Shown: in pieces, positions 1-6,781 of the stretch
How the letters are laid out: every line of letters starts with the position of its first letter
How positions within the stretch are numbered: position 1 is the first letter of the stretch
Source: an uncultured Desulfobacterales bacterium
GTDB taxonomy: Bacteria; Desulfobacterota; Desulfobacteria; Desulfobacterales; G020354645
DNA: 8,978 nt
Direction of reading: 5' to 3'
NCBI GenBank assembly: GCA_947259865.1
Contig: CAMYNZ010000139.1
Coordinates: 1-8,978, forward strand
Notes under the pieces: model-generated
What the model was told of the DNA's origin: nothing
Databases searched by the model: none
What the model saw: the letters and a program-made list of their open reading frames with translations, nothing else
Program-made: the position numbers and the translations under genes

Positions 1-3
1 GTT

Positions 4-63
4 GTCCCGCGGATTCAAATGCTCACGTACTGGCGTGTACGCTCCGCTTTGAATCCGCGGGAC
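4..63. repeat. Hairpin repeat with 16-bp perfect arms
   Basis: The arms at 4-19 and 48-63 (gtcccgcggattcaaa and its exact reverse complement) enclose a 28-nt centre. Within the centre, cgtac at 26-30 can pair with gtacg at 37-41. The structure has no adjoining T-run, so it is not an ordinary intrinsic terminator. Its length, perfection and intergenic position fit a dispersed REP-like element, and it may continue beyond the left edge of the window. The pairing is read directly from the sequence; that the element is dispersed in the genome is inference. Confidence 0.75.
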
Positions 64-303
64 GCCTTGCCCTTGGACCTAATCTAAGATTTTGAAACCA
101 CTTCTGGATAAAAATTACATCCCCACCGGCAACATGCACAACAAGTTTAACTCTTCAAATGTTTTTACCCTTTTTTTGATGATCAATTGCGATTAAAGCC
201 TTCGGCAACTGCCAAATGGTAAATTGGAGAAGCAATTAAAGTTATTAATTATAACATGTTTTACCTCGTTGCTAAACCCATACCCTAAAAAAGGGGAGTA
301 ACC
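64..303. other. Non-coding region downstream of the RNase gene
   Basis: I see no credible coding frame here: short frames on both strands are quickly closed by stops and lack ribosome binding sites. The stretch at about 225-270 is very AT-rich. No convincing terminator for the minus-strand RNase gene is visible. The nearest candidate is the weak pairing around 283-297, where ccct and aggg flank an A-run. The segment next to the hairpin repeat, up to about 110, includes gaaaccacttc at 94-104, which recurs inverted at 2367-2377 on the other side of the RNase gene. Confidence 0.5.
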
Positions 304-2310
304 TCAGCCCATATATACCGTAAGCAGGTTTTCCCTTGCCCTGACCCGCTGGATTGTCACTTGAATCAAATCCTCGGGTTTCAATTCCACGCCGCTGGTT
401 ATGGGCAGATCGCATTCAATCATATATTGAGGCAGGAGTATGCGATAATTCTTTTTAAATACCAAAAGAACAATGGCCTCCTCTTTTTGGCCGATGCATT
501 CTTCCAGATATCTCAGCACCCAGTAACGCATACGATTTTGTTGTATTCTGGCCACATTGCCGGTGGTGTGGGTAAGTATGGTTATGAAATTATCGATTTC
601 CGCTGCAGAATAAGGTGTTTCCTTGCCGAGAGCGGCCCTGAACTGACGCTGGGTCACTAGATCAAAATATTTCCGGATAGGAGAGGTTGCCGTAAGATAG
701 GCTTCAAGTCCGAGGCCTGAATGATGCTCTGGTTCACTGTTCAGTACAAAACGATTTAAAAGCCGGCGTTGCATAATATTTTGAAATAGACTGCCTTCGT
801 CACCTTTGAATAATCGCTCTTTGGGCGCCGGTTGGGACCGGTAAACGGCGGGCACGCCTTGCTTTTTCAAATACGCCGCCATTAACCAGTTGGCCATGAT
901 CATCAGTTCAGAAATTAGCATTCTTCCCGGACTTTCGCGATTAATCCTGTTGACGGTGATTTCACCATTCGCGTCAATCCATACATTAATTTCCGGCAAT
1001 GATATTTGGATCGCTCCGGCATCCAGTCGGGTTTGGCGAAATTTCAGGGCAATTTCTCGAAAATCTGCAATACCCTCCAGTTCATCCGCCAACTGGTTAA
1101 CATCATAGTAAGTATATTTATGTTTTACATTGATCAGGCTTGGTAAGATGTCATAATCAATTATGCCGTAGGAAGGATATAGATTCACCATTGTGCTGAT
1201 GGCCGGACGCAGTTCGCCGACTTTTAGGCTGCAAAGATCTTCAGCCAGACAGGCGGGTAGCATGGGTATCTTTCCGTCCGGCATATAAATGGAACTTCCC
1301 CGGGATAGAGCTTCTTGATCGATTTTGTCACCCTTTTTGACAAAATGGGCGACATCAACGATATGAATGCCAAGCCTGTAACCATCCTGCACGCGTTCCA
1401 GGCTGATGGCATCGTCAAAATCGAGTGTGGCCTGTCCATCAATGGTAATCGCCGGAACCTCAGTAAGATCTATACGCCCATCATGGTCTGAAACAATTTG
1501 GGGGAAACCGCTCTTCGTCTTGACAAGCGTGGAAGCGCTTTCCACCACATCGGCGGGGAATGTCGTTGGAATTTCGAATCGAAAGAGGTCGATGTTCTCA
1601 TTTTGATCCCATATCCCAAGTTTAACAAGGATTTGAAATACCCTGCCGATCTCCTTGATACCGGCTTTTGCAAGCATATCTCTTCCGAGTGCAAAGCGCC
1701 GGCTTTCATTTTCAAATAAATACGTCGATTTCAATATATCGACAATTTCAATCTTTCGCGCCGATAAAGGTTCGGTCAACCGGAAATTATCGGTAAGGAT
1801 AAGCTTGAGCCAATCCGCACCTTCTTGAATGATTTTATCCCTGCGAGCTTGTTCCTCTGCCCGGGCAATAAGCCGGTCAACCTGTTCCGCAGAATTTGGG
1901 AAAAATCCATCGAGGTTGAATTTAAAATAGAACCGATCTTGAAAAAATACTCTTATCACAGCTGAAACGTGATCATCCGTTCGGTTGTTCGGAAAACAGA
2001 ATTCGGTCATCGTTTCGATGTCAATCCATTCTTGCTCGGTATTCAAAACATCCCACAATTCCTTTACATCTATCTGTCTCATTAGGTCGCGGCGGCGGGT
2101 CGCGATTTCTTTTAAGGCTTCAACCAATTTTTGCCTGCTCAGGGACGGATCTAAACGTTTAGCATACCTTTGCAGCAGACGGCCGGCCGAAAGTTTCACC
2201 TCGCGGTTATTTTCGGAGAGCAGCCTCAGCCGTTGCTTTTTGACCTCCAGTACGACCGCACAGAGTATTTTCTGGCGATCAATATATTCAACGAGGCGTC
2301 CTGACTCCAT
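304..2310 (-). CDS. RNB-domain exoribonuclease (RNase II/R family)
   Basis: This is predicted to be a cytoplasmic 3'-to-5' hydrolytic exoribonuclease that degrades single-stranded RNA to nucleotides. Counting from the ATG (668 aa), the RNB catalytic domain spans about 280-585. Its metal-binding Asp cluster (D-x5-D-x-D-D) is at D291, D297, D299 and D300, within IDGQATLDFDDAI. It is followed by GIHIVDVAHFV near 314 and IPMLP near 348. The TSPIRKY motif near 542-548 carries the family's catalytic arginine. A basic S1-like OB segment closes the protein at about 610-668. The first 270 residues are not the usual pair of cold-shock domains; they look partly helical and more like the cyanobacterial/chloroplast-type RNase II homologues, which are also around 670 aa. 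The frame can be extended to a TTG at 2328, but the -10 element covers that region, so ATG at 2308-2310 is preferred. The stop is TGA at 304-306. No neighbour points to a special role. The choice between an RNase R-like and RNase II-like name is open. Confidence 0.9.
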   Translation of the reverse strand: MESGRLVEYIDRQKILCAVVLEVKKQRLRLLSENNREVKLSAGRLLQRYAKRLDPSLSRQKLVEALKEIATRRRDLMRQIDVKELWDVLNTEQEWIDIETMTEFCFPNNRTDDHVSAVIRVFFQDRFYFKFNLDGFFPNSAEQVDRLIARAEEQARRDKIIQEGADWLKLILTDNFRLTEPLSARKIEIVDILKSTYLFENESRRFALGRDMLAKAGIKEIGRVFQILVKLGIWDQNENIDLFRFEIPTTFPADVVESASTLVKTKSGFPQIVSDHDGRIDLTEVPAITIDGQATLDFDDAISLERVQDGYRLGIHIVDVAHFVKKGDKIDQEALSRGSSIYMPDGKIPMLPACLAEDLCSLKVGELRPAISTMVNLYPSYGIIDYDILPSLINVKHKYTYYDVNQLADELEGIADFREIALKFRQTRLDAGAIQISLPEINVWIDANGEITVNRINRESPGRMLISELMIMANWLMAAYLKKQGVPAVYRSQPAPKERLFKGDEGSLFQNIMQRRLLNRFVLNSEPEHHSGLGLEAYLTATSPIRKYFDLVTQRQFRAALGKETPYSAAEIDNFITILTHTTGNVARIQQNRMRYWVLRYLEECIGQKEEAIVLLVFKKNYRILLPQYMIECDLPITSGVELKPEDLIQVTIQRVRARENLLTVYMG

Positions 2311-2318
2311 AAATTCGC

Positions 2319-2347
2319 ATAATACCAATCGACTTTTATAAAGTCAA
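2319..2347 (-). promoter_or_regulatory. Sigma70-type promoter of the RNase gene
   Basis: On the minus strand TTGACT (2347-2342) and TATTAT (2324-2319) are separated by exactly 17 nt and match the -35 and -10 consensus well. The predicted transcription start, about 7 nt beyond the -10, falls near 2312, only one to three bases before the ATG at 2310. No Shine-Dalgarno sequence precedes either candidate start codon. This suggests a leaderless or nearly leaderless transcript. The boxes are seen in the sequence; the start site is predicted. Confidence 0.6.
2331..2345. promoter_or_regulatory. Palindrome inside the RNase promoter, possible operator
   Basis: GACTTT and AAAGTC form perfect 6-bp arms around a TAT centre. 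The palindrome overlaps the -35 box and most of the spacer of the RNase promoter, a typical place for a repressor site. No regulator gene lies in the window, and an AT-rich palindrome of this size can arise by chance. Confidence 0.3.
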
Positions 2348-2518
2348 TGTGGGGCTAAAAGCGCTGGAAGTGGTTTCTTGCCATACAAACCGGTTGCTTC
2401 GCACCCGGTTGCAAGTGCACCGTTTAAAGCACTGACGCGCTTTTACCTTTCTCCGCCGCCGGCGCCGAAATTATGCCTTTCCGTGCAGGACACGGTATGG
2501 TCGTTGACTTCAAAACTA

Positions 2519-2568
2519 CGCCTGAGACGGGCAAACCACGCCCGAGGCGGACAAGCCTCAAATTAGGC
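2519..2568. repeat. Overlapping hairpins
   Basis: cgcct (2519-2523) plus cgggc (2528-2532) can pair with gcccg (2540-2544) plus aggcg (2545-2549), leaving a four-base bulge. Alternatively gaggc (2544-2548) pairs with gcctc (2555-2559), or gcct (2555-2558) with aggc (2565-2568). The pairings are mutually exclusive. There is no T-run on the plus side. It may be a decayed palindromic repeat. Confidence 0.35.
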
Positions 2569-2589
2569 TCAAGAGCAAAGAGATGTGAC

Positions 2590-2616
2590 CACGGATTACG
2601 CTGATATCACGGATAA
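2590..2616. repeat. Three degenerate 9-bp tandem units
   Basis: cacggatta, cgctgatat and cacggataa stand head to tail, with the outer units differing at one position. Short arrays of this cacagatta-like type are, as I recall, common between genes in sulfate-reducing deltaproteobacteria. No function is evident. Confidence 0.45.
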
Positions 2617-2691
2617 TAAAAAATATTGTATAAGCCCTTTGCAACGCATCCATTGGATCTTATGGAGAGTTTTGAAAGGGATCTATATGAC

Positions 2692-2720
2692 TTGCGATTA
2701 TTTAAGATTGCAATTATATT
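2692..2720 (+). promoter_or_regulatory. Candidate promoter of the ABC exporter operon
   Basis: TTGCGA (2692-2697) and TATATT (2715-2720) are separated by 17 nt. The -10 box matches five of six consensus bases and the -35 box four of six. A start near 2727 would leave an untranslated leader of about 147 nt containing the 7-bp tandem repeats. The region is AT-rich, so chance matches are likely. Confidence 0.35.
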
Positions 2721-2806
2721 CAAGCATCCAGAATCACGCATCGCATATTTAGTTACTTACGTTTGATTTATTGGAATTTTTCAACAAAAAACATCACTAA
2801 TCCTTA

Positions 2807-2841
2807 TTTCAACCTTGAACGTTGAACTTTGAACCCTGAAC
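2807..2841. repeat. Five 7-bp tandem units (nTTGAAC)
   Basis: tttcaac, cttgaac, gttgaac, tttgaac and cctgaac follow each other without gaps, each within one or two changes of nTTGAAC. Two further 10-bp near-identical units (cttgttccgg, cttgttcggg) follow at 2846-2865. The array supplies the TTG at 2829 that opens the longest frame of the downstream gene, which makes that upstream start an artefact of the repeat. Confidence 0.65.
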
Positions 2842-2873
2842 CCATCTTGTTCCGGCTTGTTCGGGTTGGGCAA

Positions 2874-4631
2874 ATGAAATCTTCATCCTTAATAAAACCA
2901 TATTTGAAAGAAAACCGTTTCCTCATCTTTATCGGGCTTATCAGTTTGATCATCGTCGATGTCCTGCAGCTCTTTATTCCCCGCGTTATTAAATGGACCG
3001 TGGATGATTTAACCGCCTTCCAGATCAATCTAACCGGATTGTTAACTTATTCCCTGTATCTCGCAGGTATAGGATTATTAATCGGAGTGTTCCGCTATTT
3101 TTGGCGACATTGTCTTCTGGGAACGTCGCGACGGGTCGAAGAAGGAATCCGCAATGTTCTTTTCAGCCACATTCAAACCCTCTCAGCCGCCTATTTCGAT
3201 AAAGTTAAAACCGGCGATCTAATGGCCCACGCCACAAATGATATCCAGCAGGTGAGAATGGCCACCGGCATGGGAATGGTGGCACTGAATGATGCAATCG
3301 TCCTGGGAGCCGCGGCTATCGGCTTTATGGCCTATATCAACCTAAAATTGACTTTATTTGTTCTTATCCCAATGCCGTTTATCGTATTGGGCACCCGGTT
3401 TTTCAGTAAAAAAATGCACCGGCGCTATCAGGAGGTACAGGCAGGTTTTTCTGACTTAACCGAAGTTGTGAGGGAACGATTCACTGGCATCCGCTTGATT
3501 AAAGCTTACAACTGGGAGCGGGAAGAAATTGGCAGCGTAGGACAAATTTCAAAAGCATATGTCAATAAGAACATCAGTCTGGTTAAGATCACCGGTATTT
3601 TTTTCCCAATGATGATTTTGTTCACAAATTTAAGCCAGGCTATCGTAATCTACCTTGGCGGTCGGCAAACCATCGGGCTTGTCATCACGCCGGGTGATTT
3701 TGTGGCGTTCATAAGTTATCTCGGACTGCTGACCTGGCCCATGATGGCTTTGGGATGGGTAACCAATCTGATTCAACGGGGCAGAGCCTCGCTGGATAGA
3801 TTGAATACCATTTTACAAACCCAACCGCAAATTGTAGATTTGCCGGACGCACGATTGATCCGACAGGCCAAAGGGCAGATAATTTTTGAAAACGTGACCT
3901 TTTCGTATGGGCAGCCGGAAACGTCTACCGCGGCGGCGGTAATTTCAAACATTGACATTGAACTGGAGCCCGGCAAAATTTTGGGTGTCGTAGGACCCCC
4001 CGGCAGCGGCAAAACCACCCTGTTAAATCTTATCCCACGACTCTATGATGTAACCCGGGGACGGATCCTGTTGGATGGTGAGGATATTCGCCGGTTTCAA
4101 ATCAACAGCCTGCGGTCACAGATAGCTTTCCTATCTCAAGAACCATTTCTATTTGCCGGAACAATTCGGCAAAACATCACGCTGGGCAATCAAAATTTTA
4201 GCGAACCGCAGTTAATCGGTGCCGCTGCTGATGCGTCAGTATATGAGACCATTAAAACGTTTCCCAACGGCTTCGACACACTGGTTGGAGAGAAAGGCGT
4301 GATCCTGTCCGGCGGTCAGAAGCAGCGTATTGCACTTGCCCGCGCCTTGCTGATACCAGTGCCAATCTTGGTTTTAGACGATCCGATAAGTCAGGTGGAT
4401 TTGGAAACCGGATCCATTATTATCGACACCATACGCGCAATGGCCGGATCCAGAACCATTGTTATTGTGTCCCACCGACTGTCGGCTGTCCGATTTGCGG
4501 ATGCGATCATCACCATGAAAAATGGGCGGATCGTTGAAACCGGTACTCACGATGAATTAATGGCCTTAAACGACTACTATGCAAAAACCTTTCACCTGCA
4601 GGAAATTGTAGAGGATGTGAATGCGAACTGA
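2874..4631 (+). CDS. ABC exporter half-transporter, degenerate-ATPase subunit
   Basis: This is an inner-membrane half-transporter fusing a six-helix ABC exporter domain to an ATPase domain (585 aa from the ATG). Hydrophobic helices lie near residues 16-36, 56-77, 135-155, 159-177, 239-263 and 274-296. In the ATPase domain, Walker A GPPGSGKTT is at about 374-382, the Q-loop glutamine at 422, the signature LSGGQ at 478-482, Walker B ILVLDD at 498-503 and the switch histidine at 534. The residue after the Walker B aspartate, normally the catalytic glutamate, is Asp (D503). This marks the degenerate half of heterodimeric exporters of the MdlA/YheI/TM287 kind. The frame extends to a TTG at 2829 inside tandem repeats, so ATG 2874 is preferred despite a weak ribosome binding site. 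It overlaps the next gene by 11 bases, implying coupled translation and a common complex. The substrate is unknown; lipids, drugs or peptides are all possible. Confidence 0.93.
   Translation: MKSSSLIKPYLKENRFLIFIGLISLIIVDVLQLFIPRVIKWTVDDLTAFQINLTGLLTYSLYLAGIGLLIGVFRYFWRHCLLGTSRRVEEGIRNVLFSHIQTLSAAYFDKVKTGDLMAHATNDIQQVRMATGMGMVALNDAIVLGAAAIGFMAYINLKLTLFVLIPMPFIVLGTRFFSKKMHRRYQEVQAGFSDLTEVVRERFTGIRLIKAYNWEREEIGSVGQISKAYVNKNISLVKITGIFFPMMILFTNLSQAIVIYLGGRQTIGLVITPGDFVAFISYLGLLTWPMMALGWVTNLIQRGRASLDRLNTILQTQPQIVDLPDARLIRQAKGQIIFENVTFSYGQPETSTAAAVISNIDIELEPGKILGVVGPPGSGKTTLLNLIPRLYDVTRGRILLDGEDIRRFQINSLRSQIAFLSQEPFLFAGTIRQNITLGNQNFSEPQLIGAAADASVYETIKTFPNGFDTLVGEKGVILSGGQKQRIALARALLIPVPILVLDDPISQVDLETGSIIIDTIRAMAGSRTIVIVSHRLSAVRFADAIITMKNGRIVETGTHDELMALNDYYAKTFHLQEIVEDVNAN
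4609..4616 (+). promoter_or_regulatory. Ribosome binding site within the upstream ABC gene
   Basis: A purine-rich TAGAGGAT stretch lies within the last codons of the first exporter gene, a few bases before the ATG at 4621. It supports that start and translational coupling across the 11-base overlap. Confidence 0.55.
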
Positions 4632-6603
4632 TTTCGGATATTTCGAAGAGAAAAAACTGGGTAAAGCTTACGATATTAAGCTGCTCAAAAGGCTTTATCC
4701 TTTCACCCGTCCTTATAAAAAATTTATTACAGGATCGATTATTCTGGTAGTGGCAATTACATTTCTTGATCTTTCCCTGCCATTAATAACCAAAACGGCA
4801 ATTGACAGATATATTGTACCGCAGGCTGAACCGGGCTTAAATGACAGAACAAAAAATTCTGATACGGGTGCGAGATACATTCAAGTTGACCTGACGGCTC
4901 CCGGCGTCCGGGAGATTGTCCAAAAATATTCTCCATTGTTCGATACCCAGGGTGAGGTTGCTCGGATCCACTACAGTAAGCTCTCACGGCTGGCAACAGA
5001 AGATCTGAGCATATTGCGCCAACGGGATTACGACGGTCTTACCGTAGTAGCCGTCATATTCTTGATGATTATTCTCATGGATTTCGGACTTAATTTTGTC
5101 CAGCGGGTCATAATGGAATACACCGGTCACGTCGTGATGCATGACTTGCGCATGAACTTGTTCGGACATATTCAAACGCTATCAATAGATTTTTTCACCC
5201 GCAATCCCGTCGGTCGTCTGGTTACACGGGTCACCAATGACGTCCAAAATATGCACGAGCTGTTCACATCGGTTATCGCGTTTATTTTCAAAGATCTCTT
5301 TTTACTGCTCGGAATCGCGATTGTCCTTGTGAGCCTGAATTGGAAATTAGCGTTACTTTGCTTTTCAGTTTTACCGATCGTTCTTTATGCCACCGGCATT
5401 TTCTCTCGACGGGCCAGAGACATATTCAGGTTATTGCGTATAAAAATTGCAGAGATAAATACCCGCTTTTCGGAAACCATCAGCGGGATAAAAATTGTTC
5501 AGCTATTCCGTCATGAAGAACAGAATTCCCTTGAATTTGAAAAACTGAATCATGAAAACTATCTGGCCGGGATGCAACAAATCCGGATTCTGGGTATATT
5601 TTTGCCGTTTATAGAGATATTGGGGGTGTTGGTACTCTCAATGGTGATTTTATACGGCGGCAGCAGAATCCTCTCGGGGGTTTTGAGCCTTGGCGCATTC
5701 GTAGCGTTTATTCAATACATGCGAATGTTTTTCAGACCGATCCGGGATCTGGCCGAAAAATATAATATCCTGCAAAATGCCATGGCTTCAGCTGAAAGGT
5801 TAATCTTAATACTGGACAGTGAAGATGTCCTGCCGCATCCCGCGCTTTCCTCCTATCACGATCCGACCGCCTTGCGACACATACAAGAAATTTCTTTTGA
5901 AAACGTTTCTTTCAGTTATATCGCCGGAGAGATAGTACTTAAAGGAATCACCTTCCATGTTGGTGCCGGCGAAACGATTGCCGTGGTCGGCCCGACCGGT
6001 GCCGGTAAAACATCCCTTATCAACCTTATACTGAGATTTTACGACCCCACTGCGGGTCGTGTATTAATCAATGGCAGGAATATAAAATATTACGATTCCG
6101 GGGTCTTCAGAACCAAAATGGCCCTGGTTATGCAGGAGCCCTTTTTGTTTTCAGAAACCATAGGTTACAATATTTTTAGAGGTACAACCGGCCTATCCGA
6201 ACATCAAATGGAAAAAATCTTAAAAGCATCAAACTGCAAAAGCATCACGGATAAACTGCCGCTAGGAACGGATACAATTCTATCCGAAGGGGGCTTGTCT
6301 ATCTCAAGCGGTGAACGCCAGCTCATATCCATTGCAAGGGCCTTTGCCCGCAATCCGGAAGTCATCCTATTTGACGAGGCCACATCATATGTAGATTCTC
6401 AAACCGAAACTCAAATTCAGGATGCACTGGGAAAACTCATGAAAAAACGTACCGCTTTTATTGTTGCCCATCGACTGTCCACAGTACGCCATGCCGACAG
6501 AATAATCGTGCTCCATCGCGGGCGGATCATCGAAAGTGGAACCCACCATGAACTAATGAAAGAAGCGGGATTCTATTATCAATTGAACCAACTACAAAAT
6601 TAA
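4621..6603 (+). CDS. ABC exporter half-transporter, catalytic-ATPase subunit
   Basis: This is the 660-aa partner of the preceding exporter and also fuses a six-helix membrane domain to an ATPase domain. Helix 1 is near 36-57 and helix 2 near 140-163. The intervening 66-139 is a hydrophilic, charged insertion predicted to face the periplasm, and it accounts for most of the extra length over a typical half-transporter of about 590 aa. Further helices are near 215-238, 242-262, 322-348 and 355-375. The ATPase has Walker A GPTGAGKTS at 457-465, Q505 in the Q-loop, Walker B VILFDE at 581-586 with catalytic E586, the D-loop aspartate at 592 and the switch histidine H617. Its signature reads ISSGE (562-566 region) instead of LSGGQ. 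Its intact Walker B and altered signature are the exact complement of the upstream subunit, so the two should form one consensus and one degenerate ATP site. The family resemblance is to MdlB/YheH/TM288-type subunits. The substrate is unknown. Confidence 0.93.
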   Translation: MRTDFGYFEEKKLGKAYDIKLLKRLYPFTRPYKKFITGSIILVVAITFLDLSLPLITKTAIDRYIVPQAEPGLNDRTKNSDTGARYIQVDLTAPGVREIVQKYSPLFDTQGEVARIHYSKLSRLATEDLSILRQRDYDGLTVVAVIFLMIILMDFGLNFVQRVIMEYTGHVVMHDLRMNLFGHIQTLSIDFFTRNPVGRLVTRVTNDVQNMHELFTSVIAFIFKDLFLLLGIAIVLVSLNWKLALLCFSVLPIVLYATGIFSRRARDIFRLLRIKIAEINTRFSETISGIKIVQLFRHEEQNSLEFEKLNHENYLAGMQQIRILGIFLPFIEILGVLVLSMVILYGGSRILSGVLSLGAFVAFIQYMRMFFRPIRDLAEKYNILQNAMASAERLILILDSEDVLPHPALSSYHDPTALRHIQEISFENVSFSYIAGEIVLKGITFHVGAGETIAVVGPTGAGKTSLINLILRFYDPTAGRVLINGRNIKYYDSGVFRTKMALVMQEPFLFSETIGYNIFRGTTGLSEHQMEKILKASNCKSITDKLPLGTDTILSEGGLSISSGERQLISIARAFARNPEVILFDEATSYVDSQTETQIQDALGKLMKKRTAFIVAHRLSTVRHADRIIVLHRGRIIESGTHHELMKEAGFYYQLNQLQN

Positions 6604-6623
6604 GCCAATTTGAACATATTTTA

Positions 6624-6652
6624 TTGCCAAATATTAATTGGCGTGATATGAA
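6624..6652 (+). promoter_or_regulatory. Candidate promoter of fhs
   Basis: TTGCCA (6624-6629) and TATGAA (6647-6652) are spaced by 17 nt. The -35 matches five of six consensus bases and the -10 four of six. A start near 6659 gives a leader of about 120 nt. GCCAATT at 6604-6610 and AATTGGC at 6636-6642 form inverted arms around the -35 region and could be an operator or a weak hairpin behind the ABC operon. No strong intrinsic terminator separates the ABC genes from fhs, so some readthrough is possible. Confidence 0.35.
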
Positions 6653-6722
6653 ATTCTATTTTGTGAACTGAATCTAGAAGTTATCGAAATCTTTAGAAAT
6701 ATTGGAATGCAAATACGAGGGG

Positions 6723-6746
6723 CCAGGCAGTTTTGACCTGGTTTTG
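6723..6746 (+). promoter_or_regulatory. Small hairpin with T-run in the fhs leader
   Basis: CCAGG (6723-6727) pairs with CCTGG (6737-6741) around a nine-base loop and is followed by TTTTGT. The stem is only five pairs. It could be a weak terminator or attenuator just ahead of fhs, or have no role. I could not match it to a known tetrahydrofolate riboswitch. Confidence 0.25.
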
Positions 6747-6764
6747 TAATGTAAACTTTAACCT

Positions 6765-6772
6765 AAAGGAGG
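6765..6772 (+). promoter_or_regulatory. Strong ribosome binding site of fhs
   Basis: AAAGGAGG is a near-perfect Shine-Dalgarno sequence nine bases before the ATG at 6782. It fixes that start over an out-of-frame ATG at 6774. It is stronger than any other site in the window and suits a highly expressed gene. Confidence 0.85.
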
Positions 6773-6781
6773 AATGAATCA

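Larger units (their letters stand above)
2348..2873. other. Long repeat-rich intergenic region between divergent genes
   Basis: This stretch of about 525 bases separates the RNase gene from the ABC exporter operon. From left to right it holds: a long-range inverted repeat (taaaagcgc at 2356-2364 and its complement at 2437-2445); a direct repeat of ccggttgc around 2390-2412; a set of overlapping G+C-rich hairpins at 2519-2568; a degenerate 9-bp tandem repeat at 2590-2616; a candidate promoter at 2692-2720; and a 7-bp tandem repeat at 2807-2841 followed by two 10-bp units at 2846-2865. Short open frames at 2378-2566 and 2662-2766 show no recognisable protein signal, and I treat the region as non-coding. 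Confidence 0.6.

Noticed and set aside
1..70. Intrinsic terminator at the left edge
   Set aside because: The hairpin is strong, but there is no T-run on either side, and its form fits a palindromic repeat better.
2378..2566. 62-codon open frame on the plus strand
   Set aside because: It has no ribosome binding site, its composition follows the repeats and hairpins it crosses, and it has no recognisable motif.
2662..2766. 34-codon open frame starting MESFERDLYD
   Set aside because: Its start vaguely resembles small helical-bundle proteins, but it is very short, lacks a clear ribosome binding site and overlaps a candidate promoter. An overlapping 21-codon frame at 2687-2752 is equally unsupported.
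2829..2873. N-terminal extension of the first ABC exporter from TTG 2829
   Set aside because: The extension is encoded by tandem repeats and is not typical of the family. ATG 2874 starts directly before the expected amphipathic segment and first helix.
6653..6781. Tetrahydrofolate riboswitch in the fhs leader
   Set aside because: I could not trace the conserved core or pairing scheme of a known folate riboswitch; only a five-pair hairpin is visible.
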